A DNA stretch of 64,000 nt from Planctomycetota bacterium (GCA_022711465.1 JAKLEZ010000009.1:124001-188000), one strand, 5' to 3'. Shown: positions 17,038 to 25,782, counted from the stretch's first letter. Notes: generated by a model from the sequence alone, not told the origin. Made by a program: numbers and translations.

Positions 17038-17095
17038 GCGCGGGGAGTCTCCCCGCGAACCTGGGCGCGCATGCGTCGACACGGCAGCCGTGTCC
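17038..17095 (-). repeat. Two perfect hairpins between the small transcript and the GNAT gene
   Basis: CGCGGGGA-GTC-TCCCCGCG (17038-17056) and GACACGG-CAG-CCGTGTC (about 17078-17094) are short perfect inverted repeats. Together with the terminator at 17099-17134 they form three consecutive stems. Neither has a U-tract, so they are leader structures of the GNAT gene or intergenic hairpin repeats. Confidence 0.5.
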
Positions 17096-17098
17096 AAC

Positions 17099-17134
17099 AA
17101 AAAAGCCCCGCGGCTTCGCCTGGCCGCAGGGCTT
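17099..17134 (-). terminator. Intrinsic terminator of the small transcript
   Basis: On the minus strand AAGCCCTGCGGC pairs with GCCGCGGGGCTT over 12 bp (one G-U) around an 8-nt loop, followed by six U residues (17099-17104). This is a classical rho-independent terminator. Confidence 0.85.
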
Positions 17135-17161
17135 GAGGTACTCGACGAGACTCAAACTACC

Positions 17162-17299
17162 CTACGGGCCACCTCCGGTATAGACACCGCCGACACGCAT
17201 GTCGCGACCGGCACCGGCGACTACAAGCCGGACAGCCGAACCGTTGCACGGCGTCTCCGCTGTCCACTTGGTCAAATCGGGTTGTCGCGTGGCAATCAT
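17162..17299 (-). CDS. Possible 45-aa small protein inside the small transcript
   Basis: Frame starting MIATRQPDLTKW and ending GGVYTGGGP. The ribosome binding site is weak (GGA 7 nt upstream). It is the only sizeable frame that lies fully within the promoter-terminator unit; an upstream TTG at 17362 would fall before the predicted transcription start. Composition is unremarkable and no family is recognised. Confidence 0.3.
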   Translation of the reverse strand: MIATRQPDLTKWTAETPCNGSAVRLVVAGAGRDMRVGGVYTGGGP

Positions 17300-17350
17300 C
17301 TTCAAGTCCGAAAAGGGACCATTCCGAGCGCCCGAACACTTGGAGAGAGA

Positions 17351-17378
17351 AGTATACTCCAACTTTGGCCGAAGTCAA
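17351..17378 (-). promoter_or_regulatory. Strong sigma70-type promoter of the small transcript
   Basis: Minus strand: -35 TTGACT (17373-17378), 16-nt spacer, -10 TATACT (17351-17356); each hexamer matches consensus at five of six positions. Predicted start near 17344. Confidence 0.65.
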
Positions 17379-17626
17379 GTCGAACGTGTGATAATACCAA
17401 GGGAATATGGCAGTTCCGGCCACACCGGCCCGGTTTTCCTCTTCCATCACCCTGTTCGGGGAGGTGATTGAGGCTCGTGTTCTGTTTCTCCCGGTGCGGG
17501 TTGGGGCGGGCCGGGTTTCGCTCTCCCGTATCGATTCAGCCGCAAGGGCAGCCTCAAACAGTTGATAGACCTGGTGTCTTCGCGCGCGGACGGCCGTGCG
17601 AGTCGGTTTTGCGGAACAGCGTGTTC

Positions 17627-18656
17627 ATGGGACGTGTTCGGGATTTGAGACGAGCCAGGCTGAACGGGCTGGTTGTGCTTCTTGTCGGTTTGGCGCTGAC
17701 TGGTGTCGCGTTGGTGCTTCACATGGCCCAGCGTGGGCTGGAGTCTCTGGGTCAGGATAACGCCCTGACTGCTCAGAGAGGGCGAACGCGGGAGATCGCC
17801 AATCACATTGAGTCGGCCATCGCGACGCGTTCTCGAAGGGTGAAACAGCGCCTGGCTGACATGGGGAATGTCCTGGATGTCGCTTTGGGGTCGGCCAAGC
17901 CGGACAATCCCGAAGTGCTGACGGTGCTGGAAACGGCCAAACGGGCTTTCGACGCTTCCCTGGCCTACGTTTTGAACCGTGAGGGCCTGGTTGTTGCCTG
18001 CACGCCCTACGAAGGGACGAAGACGCTGACCGGTGAGAATTACCGGTTTCGGCCTTACTTTGTCGATGCAATGGCCGGCAAGGACTCGGTCTACACAGCC
18101 GTCGGGGTTACCACTGGGGCCCGCGGGTTGTATTCCAGTTCGCCGGTTCGTGACGGCATCACCACCGAGCTCATGGGTGTTCTGGTGTTCAAGGGGCACT
18201 TCGACGAGATTGACCAACTGCTGGCCAAGCACCAGGAGCCGATCGCGCTCATATCGAACAATGGGGTTATTCTCGCAAGCAACCGTAGCGACTGGCTGTA
18301 CCGTCTGGCGTATCCGATATCTGAGAAGCAGCGAGCCGAGCTGATTGCGAGTCGGCAATGGAAAGCGGGCCGTGGATGCAGCACTCGCCGCTTGGCGGGG
18401 GGGTGGGCCTTTTGACCTGATCCTGATGGACATGCAGATGCCGGAGATGGACGGTTATGAAGCGACCGGGCTGTTGCGCAAGCACGACTATTCCGGTCGG
18501 ATCATTGCCCTGACCGCTCACGCGATGACGGGTGACCGCGGCAAGTGCTTGGCGGCAGGATGTGATGACTATCTCACCAAGCCGATCAGCCGAGACAGAC
18601 TGATTGCGTCCGTGATTCTGCATGTGTCGCGAGCCTTGGAAGGCTCTGTCACGTAG
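17627..18656 (+). pseudogene. Cache-sensor hybrid histidine kinase with central deletion
   Basis: The first part (17627 to about 18360) encodes a membrane anchor (LNGLVVLLVGLALTGVALVL) and a periplasmic Cache-type sensor of the DctB kind (YVLNREGLVVACTPYEG, FRPYFVDAMAG, ALISNNGVILASN). The last part (about 18352-18656) encodes the C-terminal two thirds of a receiver domain ([31 protein letters not shown]) in another frame. The second membrane helix, HisKA, HATPase and receiver N-terminus are missing. Both frames read sensibly across GGCAATGG near 18355, which suggests a deletion at a short shared sequence. The receiver-only piece has no start of its own that looks real. No signalling activity is expected. 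Confidence 0.8.
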
Positions 18657-18688
18657 ACGTGGCCGCGTCGGTCTGAGGTCCGGCGGGT

Positions 18689-19300
18689 CTACACGGACGC
18701 CAGGAGGGCGAGCGTCTGGAGCAGCAGGCTGATCAGGCCGAGGATTGCGCCCACCAGGCCGCCGGTCGACGTGGTGTGCTTGCTTCGAGCCAGTGCGGTC
18801 CACCCGAGCCCAAGAGCGATCAATCCGCAGACCAGGCCTATGCCTGGGCAGAGAGAGGCCAGCAATGCGATGACGCCGCTCATCGCGGCCAGGCTGCCGA
18901 TCTCGGTGCTTGCGGTTGGGACGCTGTAGTTGGCGGCTTCCATGGTGAAAGGCAGGCCGCACCCCGGGCAGCTGTCGGAATGCACGGGAGAGTGTCGCTC
19001 GCAGCGTGGGCATTCGATCTCGAGGTGATCATCTTCGCAGCGGACGATGCGTGGCGCCTTGTTGCCCGCCGCGGCGTAAGCATGTACCGGGGCGGGCAGT
19101 TCGCCGTCGTCGCCCGGGTCGGCGTGCTGAATGGCCAGGCCGGTTCGCGGATCCACCTGGGGCACGGTGAAGACGGCGTCGCAACTCGGGCATCGGCCGT
19201 GCCGATTCGACTGGCTGGAGTGCCCCTCCAACACCGATCCGCAGCGCATGCAGCGGAAGTGGAAATGCCTGCCGACCGTGCTCGTCTCCGTATCGCTCAT
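18689..19300 (-). CDS. Double zinc-ribbon membrane protein with DUF4190-like tail
   Basis: 203-aa protein. Two zinc ribbons: CMRCGS...CPSCDAVF (N-terminal) and CPRCER...CPGCGLPF (about residue 95). They are followed by two hydrophobic helices with the GLVGAILGLISLLLQTLALL pattern typical of DUF4190-like tails. It probably sits in the inner membrane with the ribbons in the cytoplasm; role unknown. The ATG at 19300 is preferred over an in-frame GTG at 19318. XerD lies upstream on the same strand. Confidence 0.75.
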   Translation of the reverse strand: MSDTETSTVGRHFHFRCMRCGSVLEGHSSQSNRHGRCPSCDAVFTVPQVDPRTGLAIQHADPGDDGELPAPVHAYAAAGNKAPRIVRCEDDHLEIECPRCERHSPVHSDSCPGCGLPFTMEAANYSVPTASTEIGSLAAMSGVIALLASLCPGIGLVCGLIALGLGWTALARSKHTTSTGGLVGAILGLISLLLQTLALLASV

Positions 19301-19461
19301 CGTCCAGTTCTGGGCCACGGGTCGCGAGTATCCTCGCAGGCATCCGGGTACCCTTCATTCCCCTCCGTATCATACGTAGGTGGTGCCGGCCTTCAAGCGA
19401 CGGTGTTCGCAGGTTTGTGTTTCGGCGTGTTGACGTTCGCGCGGCTTGCTGGGGGTTTGCT

Positions 19462-20499
19462 CTACTGGCGCGGGTGGAACTTCTGGTGGATGGCTTTGAG
19501 CCGGGAGGAGTCCACGTGGGTGTAGATTTGGGTGGTGGTGATATCGGCGTGGCCAAGTATTTCCTGCACGACGCGGAGGTCGGCGCCGCCGGCGAGCATG
19601 TGGGTAGCGAAGGAGTGGCGCAGGGTATGTGGCGACAGCTTGCCGGGCACGCCCATGCGGCGAGCGTACTTAGCCACCATGCGCCAGCAGTTGGTCCGAT
19701 CGAGCGATTTGCCGGTGCGTGAGAGGAAGACGCGGTCCGTTGGCCTTCCGTCGGCCAGTTGGGGGCGAAGATCGCGCAGGTACTCGGTGAGGGCCTTGAT
19801 AGCGTGGCTGCCGATGGGCACGACTCGTTCTTTGCTGCCCTTGCCCAGGCAGCGAAGGTATCCGATCTCCAGTTGGACGTCGCCGAGGCGCAGGCCGACC
19901 AGTTCACTGACTCGCAGACCGGTGGCGTAGAACAGCTCGAGGATGGCTCGGTCGCGTGAGGCGAGGGAGTCGCCGTCGTCGGGCAGGGTGAGCAGGGCAT
20001 CGACCTGCTTTTCATTGAGGACCTGGGGCAGGTAGTTCCACTTTTTGGGTGTTTCGATGAGGGCGGCGATGTCGCGGGCGAGGTGCCCGTTGGCATAGCA
20101 GAACCGGCAGAAGAGCTTGACCGCCACGAGGCGTCGAGCGATCGAACTGACGGCCAGGTTGTCTTCCTCGCGGAGTGATACGAGGAACGTCTGGACGTCA
20201 CGCGGCGAGATGTGTCGAAGCCTGAGGCCGGCTTGCTGGCAGAAGGCGGCCAGGGATTCGAGATCGCGGCGATAGGCTGCCAGGGTGTTCTCGGCGAGTC
20301 CCGCCTCAGACCAGAGCCGGGCGAGAAACTGCTCGAGCAAGGTGCGTATGGGGGGTTCTTCCGCCGGTGTTTCGGACGGCTCGATGGGCGGGGGTTCGGC
20401 CAGGCCGCAACTCGATTCAGGCCGAGCAGGCGACGAGAAGCTGGGTGTCGCGTCGGAGCTCGGCCAGTCTGATCTGATGGTAGACTCTACAGGCTTCAT
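19462..20499 (-). CDS. xerD: Tyrosine recombinase XerD/XerC
   Basis: 345-aa tyrosine recombinase for chromosome dimer resolution at dif, normally with a second Xer partner and FtsK. SAM-like N-terminal domain (LLEQFLARLWSEAGLAENT) and catalytic domain with R (ATGLRVSEL), K (GKGSKERVVP), HxxR (HTLRHSFATH), H (LGHADITTTQ) and the nucleophile Tyr in IYTHV. The N-terminus is about 50 residues longer than usual and overlaps the upstream cysteine protein by 83 nt, so the true start may be further downstream. It could instead be a housekeeping XerC; sequence alone does not separate them. Confidence 0.92.
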   Translation of the reverse strand: MKPVESTIRSDWPSSDATPSFSSPARPESSCGLAEPPPIEPSETPAEEPPIRTLLEQFLARLWSEAGLAENTLAAYRRDLESLAAFCQQAGLRLRHISPRDVQTFLVSLREEDNLAVSSIARRLVAVKLFCRFCYANGHLARDIAALIETPKKWNYLPQVLNEKQVDALLTLPDDGDSLASRDRAILELFYATGLRVSELVGLRLGDVQLEIGYLRCLGKGSKERVVPIGSHAIKALTEYLRDLRPQLADGRPTDRVFLSRTGKSLDRTNCWRMVAKYARRMGVPGKLSPHTLRHSFATHMLAGGADLRVVQEILGHADITTTQIYTHVDSSRLKAIHQKFHPRQ

Positions 20500-20656
20500 G
20501 GTTTCCCGCGCAGAGGCGAAAAGCCTCTTTGAGGTTCGTCATGGTCAGCAGGTTGGCGCAGCGCGCATCGCGCCGGTCAACGAACGGGCACAAGAAACCC
20601 GGTTTGATCACTGGACTGTCGTCCTCGCTCAAAGCGCCGGGTGGACGTTTGGACAT
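20417..20656 (-). CDS. Small conserved cysteine-motif protein
   Basis: 79-aa protein with cysteines spaced CPFVDRRDARC...CAGNHEAC, followed by VYHQIRLAELRR. I recall similar short proteins with this Cys spacing as recurrent in this phylum, with no known role; a metal or Fe-S site is plausible. The ATG at 20656 has AGGCGG just upstream. Its last 83 nt overlap the annotated XerD start in another frame, so the two are likely coupled. Confidence 0.65.
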   Translation of the reverse strand: MSKRPPGALSEDDSPVIKPGFLCPFVDRRDARCANLLTMTNLKEAFRLCAGNHEACRVYHQIRLAELRRDTQLLVACSA

Positions 20657-20913
20657 CGTCCGCCTATCGGAGTATCGGGAGAATGGCTCGCAATGCTTGA
20701 ACCGAACTGGCTTGAGTCCGGGTGTGGGTTTGGTCGCCGGTTGCCGGGAGGCCGGGCGGCGCCTGTGCCGATGGCAGGTGCTGATTTCCGCGGCAGGCAG
20801 GATTGGCCGTGATCTTGCTGCTGCGGTACGTTGTTTGGGGGCGGCGGGGCGATCTGGGCGAACAGGTCTGCTGGCCAGCGGTCCCCATGGCGTCAAAGCC
20901 GCAAGACGCAACG

Positions 20914-20942
20914 TCGAAACCCGTGCCAGGGCGACGTATAAT
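20914..20942 (+). promoter_or_regulatory. Sigma70-type promoter of the Gfo/Idh/MocA gene
   Basis: -35 TCGAAA (20914-20919), 17-nt spacer, perfect -10 TATAAT (20937-20942). Predicted start near 20949, giving a leader of about 40 nt with GGGAG before the ATG. Confidence 0.6.
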
Positions 20943-20989
20943 GTCCTCCGCGTTGAATGGCGCCGTCCTTTCTTCAACGGGAGCCTACC

Positions 20990-22342
20990 ATGTGTCGATC
21001 CAAGCCTTCTCGTCGTCAGTTTCTGCAGGGCACGGCTGCCGCAACCGCGGGGCTCGCCGCGGCTTCGCTTGTCTCGCCGAGAGTGCGAGCGGCCTCATCC
21101 TCGGGCAAGATCGTGATGGGGATGATGGGTACCGGTGGGCGCGGGGTGTGGCTGCTGGAGCAGGAACTCATCAAACGCAAGGGGATCGAGATCGCCTACC
21201 TGTGTGATGTTGACGAGGGCCGGCTCAAGAGTGCGGCCGATCTTGTTGCGAAGGCGACGGGGAAGCGCCCCAAGACGGTCAGCGATTTCCGCCGCATTCT
21301 TGATGACCGGGACGTGAACGTTGTCTTCAACGTGACGCCGGATCACTGGCACGCCCTTGGGACGATTCTGGCCTGCCAGGCGGGCAAGGACGTCTACGTC
21401 GAGAAGCCTGCTTCGCACAACCCCTGGGAAGGCCGCAAGATGGTTGAGGCCGCTCGCAAGTACAACCGAGTGGTTCAGCACGGCACCCAGACGCGAAGCG
21501 GCGACTATGCGGCCGCCGCGGTTGAGTACCTGCGATCCGGCAGACTCGGCGACGTCCACCTGGTGCGGGTGCTGAACATGAAGTTGTGGCCGCCGATCGG
21601 CCGCAAGGCGGACGGGCCGGTGCCGTCCGGCGTGGACTATGAGGCGTGGCTCGGCCCGGCACCCAGGCGGGCGTTTAACGCGAGCCGGTTTCACTACTCA
21701 TGGCACTGGTTCTGGGACTACTCGGGGGGCGACATCATCAACGACGGCATTCACCAGATCGACTTCGCCCGCTGGCTGATCGGCAAGGACTACCCCAAGT
21801 CGGTCTGGGCCACCGGTTCGCGGGCGTACGACCATGACGGCGAGGCTCCGGATACGCAGGTGGTGACCTGGGATTACGGGGGGCTGACCATGGTGTTCGA
21901 GCTGACCCTGCGCGTGCCGTACATGAAGAAGATGCCCTGGGAACTCCGCGACGGCGACACTTATCCCAACTGGCCTTTCGACGGCATGCGGGTGGAAGTG
22001 CACGGCACGAAGGGGCTCATGTTCGCCGAGCGGCACGGTGGCGGCTGGCAGGTCTACGACGATAGCGAGAAGGTGATCGCCCAGCAGAACGGGCACCACC
22101 CGCACGTGGCCCACCTGGACAACTTCTTCAAGTGCGTCGAGACTCGCGAGCGTCCCAACGCGGATATCGAGGAGGGCCACCGTTCGACTTTGCTCAGTCA
22201 GATGGGCAACATCTCCTACCGAGTCGGGGGGCGCCAACTGCGGTTCGATGCCAAGACCGAGACGTTCGAGGGCGATGCCGAGGCTAACGCTCTCTTGAAG
22301 CGGGCCGGCCGCGATTCATGGATTGTGCCCGAGACGGTGTGA
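20990..22342 (+). CDS. Tat-exported Gfo/Idh/MocA-family oxidoreductase
   Basis: 450-aa NAD(P)-dependent oxidoreductase. A twin-arginine signal SRRQFLQG (residues 7-14) with an Ala-rich helix ends near VRAASS, so the enzyme is exported folded, presumably with its nicotinamide cofactor. The Rossmann fold GMMGTGGRGV, the active-site EKP in DVYVEKPASHN and the alpha/beta C-terminal domain (DIINDGIHQIDFARW) are intact. Family members oxidise or epimerise sugars and inositols; exported forms are abundant in polysaccharide-degrading planctomycetes. The start at 20990 has GGGAG 6 nt upstream. Confidence 0.92.
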   Translation: MCRSKPSRRQFLQGTAAATAGLAAASLVSPRVRAASSSGKIVMGMMGTGGRGVWLLEQELIKRKGIEIAYLCDVDEGRLKSAADLVAKATGKRPKTVSDFRRILDDRDVNVVFNVTPDHWHALGTILACQAGKDVYVEKPASHNPWEGRKMVEAARKYNRVVQHGTQTRSGDYAAAAVEYLRSGRLGDVHLVRVLNMKLWPPIGRKADGPVPSGVDYEAWLGPAPRRAFNASRFHYSWHWFWDYSGGDIINDGIHQIDFARWLIGKDYPKSVWATGSRAYDHDGEAPDTQVVTWDYGGLTMVFELTLRVPYMKKMPWELRDGDTYPNWPFDGMRVEVHGTKGLMFAERHGGGWQVYDDSEKVIAQQNGHHPHVAHLDNFFKCVETRERPNADIEEGHRSTLLSQMGNISYRVGGRQLRFDAKTETFEGDAEANALLKRAGRDSWIVPETV

Positions 22343-22820
22343 GGGGGCATGGCCAGGCGACGACCGTTGGCCCAGCAGTCTTGGTCTCCTCGTCGTACGA
22401 CACTTCGCTGACTTCAACGCGAATACCGCGAAAACACCTGGAGTCGATGACCATCTCAGGAAGCCTGCGGACGGCCATCGGGTGGTCCGCGCTCCCATTT
22501 TCACCCAAGGTCGTAACGGTTCCCCACGGCCCCGGCAACGTACCGGTTCGGCTTGCGAACGCCGGGTCCAGTTGGATGGCATCAGCGCCCGTATCAACCA
22601 TGAACAGTACTTTCTGCCCGTTGATCTGAACTTCCAGGGAGCGTCCGAAGCCCTTTGCCGTCACCAAAGGAACGGCAACCGCGTCTGCCGGGACATCCTT
22701 GGGCCGCAGAATCTGACGGTTGTTGGCGAAGTCAATCCTGGCCCCAAGAGCCGGCAGCCCCGCACCTCCCAGAAGCCCGTCGGCCTTGCCGAGGCGTATG
22801 CTGTCATGACCATCACTCCA
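22284..22820 (-). pseudogene. Retropepsin-like aspartic protease, 5'-truncated remnant
   Basis: Read on the minus strand from just behind the stop of the hydrolase gene, the frame gives DSIRLGKADGLLGGAGL, RIDFANNRQILRP, then EVQINGQKVLFMVDTGADAI, a retropepsin-type catalytic motif (D-T-G), and a second half to about SYDEETKT. This is the second part of a pepsin/retropepsin-like protein: the signal peptide and first lobe are missing, and no credible start exists before an internal GTG near 22667. The 3' end overlaps the convergent oxidoreductase gene and looks non-native. The frame runs on in phase directly from the TGA at 22821-22823 of the neighbour gene. Confidence 0.6.
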
Positions 22821-24029
22821 TCACTTGGTGTTCGCTGAAGCTGGAACGGTGTGAATGTCCGACGACACGATCGCTCCGCGTTCGTCGGCCACATTGACGA
22901 AGTAGGTGATCGCCTCCTCAGTTGGAAGCCGGGCGTTGACCGACCGGCCGTTCCGATCCAACTGGGCCGGCCGACTTATCCACTTACGTTCCTTCCATCC
23001 GCCCGTATCGGTGGTGTAGTTGAGCGTTGCCGCCTTGATCGGGACGGCACTTTTGACCGTTGCCTGCACCTGTGCTCCCTGGCGAGTGATCCGCTCGATC
23101 CGGGGTAGGGCCTGTCCGTTGCGAAGTACCGAGTCGACGTAGAGGCCGATTTCCTTGGGAGCCCAGCCGTCCGGATGGCTGTGGGGCATGCGAATGCCGA
23201 TCCGCAGGGCCCGCGGGCCGGAGACCAGCCGGTAGGTCTTCTCGAAGCAGTCCAGTCGGTAGACGTCGTTGGTGCCGTTGATGAACATGATCGGGGTCCG
23301 GCAGCCCGCAAGGTACTTCGATGGGTCGAAGTTGTCGATCCACTGCTGACGCTCGGCGGCCGTCAGCTTGCTCATCGGATCGGTCCAGGTCGGATCCTGG
23401 TAGATGAAGCCGCAGCCGTAGACGGGCACGGCGACCTTGAAGCGGCGATCCAAGCCGGCGACGATGCAGGTGAGATAGCCTCCCCAGGAGATGCCGGTGA
23501 TTCCGATGCGCTCCGGGTCCACCTCGGGCAGTTTCCGCAGCAGCGAGTGAGCTCGGATTACCGCGGCCACGGCGTGGTAGGACCAGACCGCGTGAACGCC
23601 CTGTTTCATGGCCGTGAACTTGTCCTCGTGGCCCTGGCCCGGTCCGCCGTCGGGGAGCGGTTTGGCGTCCGGGCCGCAGCCTGCCAGATCCATGGCGATG
23701 GCGGCGTAGCCTCGCTTTGCCCACATCTCGGCCCACTCTCGGAACGCCTTGCCCCCGCCGCCGTGGACCAGCACCATGGCCGGCACCCTGTCTGCGGGGT
23801 TTTCCGGGACGGCGTAGTAAGCGAACACTCGGGTGGCGTGTCCGTTGTAGGGTTCGCTGGTGTAGTACAGTTGTCGGACCGAGCCGCTTGTATCCACCCA
23901 TTGCAGCGCCGGCGGCTGATTCAACTGGCGGAGATTCCAGGGGCCGGTTTGCCGCTCCGCGCAGCCGAGGCAGACGGCCGTCAGGATCAGTGGTAACATG
24001 TAGTGACAACAGCGTTGCGGTCTTGCCAT
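22821..24029 (-). CDS. Exported alpha/beta-hydrolase lipoprotein (prolyl oligopeptidase-like)
   Basis: 402-aa hydrolase with a lipoprotein signal (MLPLILTAVCLGC, Cys23). Oxyanion region VLVHGGGGKAF, nucleophile Ser in GITGISWGGYL, an Asp in FINGTND and His in RMPHSHPDGW give a full triad of the dienelactone hydrolase/acetylxylan-esterase/S9 type. A C-terminal beta-rich domain follows. It probably removes ester groups or cleaves small peptides outside the cytoplasm. It is divergent from the sulfatase gene and may serve the same polysaccharide locus. Confidence 0.85.
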   Translation of the reverse strand: MARPQRCCHYMLPLILTAVCLGCAERQTGPWNLRQLNQPPALQWVDTSGSVRQLYYTSEPYNGHATRVFAYYAVPENPADRVPAMVLVHGGGGKAFREWAEMWAKRGYAAIAMDLAGCGPDAKPLPDGGPGQGHEDKFTAMKQGVHAVWSYHAVAAVIRAHSLLRKLPEVDPERIGITGISWGGYLTCIVAGLDRRFKVAVPVYGCGFIYQDPTWTDPMSKLTAAERQQWIDNFDPSKYLAGCRTPIMFINGTNDVYRLDCFEKTYRLVSGPRALRIGIRMPHSHPDGWAPKEIGLYVDSVLRNGQALPRIERITRQGAQVQATVKSAVPIKAATLNYTTDTGGWKERKWISRPAQLDRNGRSVNARLPTEEAITYFVNVADERGAIVSSDIHTVPASANTK

Positions 24030-24182
24030 CGGGGCTTGCTCCGTTTCAGGTAACGCGTGACGACTGTGAGACCTGGACTGCGACGCGGCCTGCTCCTATT
24101 CTGCCAGCGGGCATCATACATGGTGCAGCCGCCACTCGCCACATTTTGCAGGATCGAGCCGGTGGCCCGGAGGATTCCGACA

Positions 24183-25550
24183 ATGACCCAATCGAGAGTG
24201 TGCCATTCCGGTCTGATTTCGTGGTCAGGGCCGCGTGTCTGGCTCGCGGCGGTCGTGATGGCTGTGTCGGTTGCGAGTGGCGTGCTCGGGGCCGAGCGGC
24301 CGCCGAACTTCGTCATCATCTTCGCCGACGATCTGGGTTACGGCGACCTCGGCTGCTACGGACATCCCACGATCCGCACGCCGTGCCTCGACGGGATGGC
24401 GGCGGAAGGCATGCGGTTCACCGAGTTCTACTCCGCGGCCCCGGTGTGTACGCCCAGCCGGACCGCGCTGCTCACCGGCCGGCTGCCGATCCGCAGCGGC
24501 ATGGTCGGTGCCGAGCGCCGGGTCCTGGCTTCGAACTCGACCGGCGGACTGCCCGACAGCGAGATCACCATCGCCGAGGCGCTGAAAGCCAAGGGCTACG
24601 CCACGGCCTGCGTCGGGAAGTGGCACCTCGGCCATCTCCCCCGGTATCTGCCCACCAAGCGCGGGTTCGACTCTTTCTTCGGTCTGCCCTACAGCAACGA
24701 CATGAAGCCGACGCCGCTGATCCGCGGCGAGCAGACGCTGGAGGAGCCGGCCATGCTGGAGACTCTGACTGAGCGATACACCAAGGAAGCTGTCGAGTTC
24801 ATCATCGCCCAGCGCGACAAGCCGTTCTTCCTTTACCTGGCCCACACTTTCCCCCACACCCCGCTGAAGGCCAATCCGCGTTTCGCCGGCAAGAGTCCGC
24901 GCGGCCTGTTTGGTGATGTCGTCGAGGAAGTGGACTGGAGCGTGGGGCAGGTGCTCAAGACGCTGCGCGAGCAGGGGCTGGCCGAGCGAACGCTGGTCAT
25001 GTTCAGCAGCGACAACGGCCCCTGGCTGATTCGGGGACTGAACGGCGGATCGGCCGGGCTGCTCCGCGACGGCAAGGGTTCGACCTTCGAGGGCGGCATG
25101 CGCGAGCCGGGGATCTTCTGGTGGCCCGGCCAGATCAAGCCCTCGGTCAACCGCTCGATGGCCTCGACCATGGACGTGTTTCCGACGCTGATGGAACTGG
25201 CCGGCGTCGGCATGCCCAGCGACCGTGAGTACGACGGCCGGAGTCTGGTGAAAGTCCTGCGCGGGGGCAAGCGTGAAGATGCGTCGTTCTTCTACTACGA
25301 CAACGCCATGTTGATGGCCGTTCGCAAGGGTCCCTGGAAGGCTTGCCTGGTGACACGGGCCAGCTACGGCCCGGATCGCCCGAAGATCAACAAGCACGAT
25401 CCTCCGTTGCTCTACCATCTTGGCCACGACCCGTCTGAGAAGTTCGATGTTGCCAAGGACCACGCGGACGTGGTAGCTGACCTTCTGGCCGAGGTTCAGC
25501 GGCATCAGGCGGCGCTGAAGCCGGGCACGCCGCAGTTTGATCTGAAGTAG
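24183..25550 (+). CDS. Formylglycine-dependent sulfatase (arylsulfatase A type)
   Basis: 455-aa secreted sulfatase. N-terminal signal helix (VWLAAVVMAVSVASGVLGA), metal ligands D49/D50 in IIFADDLGYGD, and the maturation motif C89-T-P-S-R93, where Cys is converted to formylglycine. Other family marks are GKWHLGH and SSDNGPW. It would desulfate carbohydrates or aryl sulfates in the periplasm or outside. The start at MTQSRV is supported by GGAGG 9 nt upstream. A formylglycine-generating enzyme is needed but is not in the window. Confidence 0.94.
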   Translation: MTQSRVCHSGLISWSGPRVWLAAVVMAVSVASGVLGAERPPNFVIIFADDLGYGDLGCYGHPTIRTPCLDGMAAEGMRFTEFYSAAPVCTPSRTALLTGRLPIRSGMVGAERRVLASNSTGGLPDSEITIAEALKAKGYATACVGKWHLGHLPRYLPTKRGFDSFFGLPYSNDMKPTPLIRGEQTLEEPAMLETLTERYTKEAVEFIIAQRDKPFFLYLAHTFPHTPLKANPRFAGKSPRGLFGDVVEEVDWSVGQVLKTLREQGLAERTLVMFSSDNGPWLIRGLNGGSAGLLRDGKGSTFEGGMREPGIFWWPGQIKPSVNRSMASTMDVFPTLMELAGVGMPSDREYDGRSLVKVLRGGKREDASFFYYDNAMLMAVRKGPWKACLVTRASYGPDRPKINKHDPPLLYHLGHDPSEKFDVAKDHADVVADLLAEVQRHQAALKPGTPQFDLK

Positions 25551-25562
25551 GAAGTGCAGGGG

Positions 25563-25580
25563 CGCGATTCATGGATCGCG
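25563..25580. repeat. Short intergenic hairpin
   Basis: CGCGAT-TCATGG-ATCGCG, a perfect 6-bp stem with 6-nt loop, 13 nt after the sulfatase stop and without a U-tract. The rest of 25551-25782 shows no gene. Confidence 0.4.
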
Positions 25581-25782
25581 GTCCTGCTCGTTGTGGGTGC
25601 CGTGTTCCTGAGGATGGACCCACGTTGCTGGCAAGGATCGTTGTTGCTGTGGTATCTCGCCTTGTATGGCTGCGGCGGGGCGATGACGGAGTCCTGGTGA
25701 GGCGATCTGGAGGACCGCGTGCTTCTTGGCCCGCGGTCAGACTGCCGATGGCGGTGCTTCGCCGCCGCGGGGGTATCGGGGG

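Larger units (their letters stand above)
17098..17344 (-). ncRNA. Candidate independent small transcript (about 245 nt)
   Basis: A strong sigma70-type promoter (17351-17378) and an intrinsic terminator (17099-17134) on the same strand define a transcription unit with no annotated gene. It may be a small RNA. It also holds a 45-codon frame (17162-17299) ending 28 nt before the terminator, so a small protein mRNA is possible. I compared it mentally with tmRNA, 6S, SRP and RNase P signatures and saw none of them. Both ends are inferred, not measured. Confidence 0.5.

Noticed and set aside
17098..17344. tmRNA, 6S RNA, SRP RNA or RNase P RNA
   Set aside because: No tRNA-like ends, no tag frame ending in ALAA, no GGAAG SRP loop and no RNase P core motifs were seen.
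22661..22894. 77-codon minus-strand gene
   Set aside because: The frame carrying the retropepsin-like homology is a different one; this frame is a shadow across the hydrolase end and the protease remnant.
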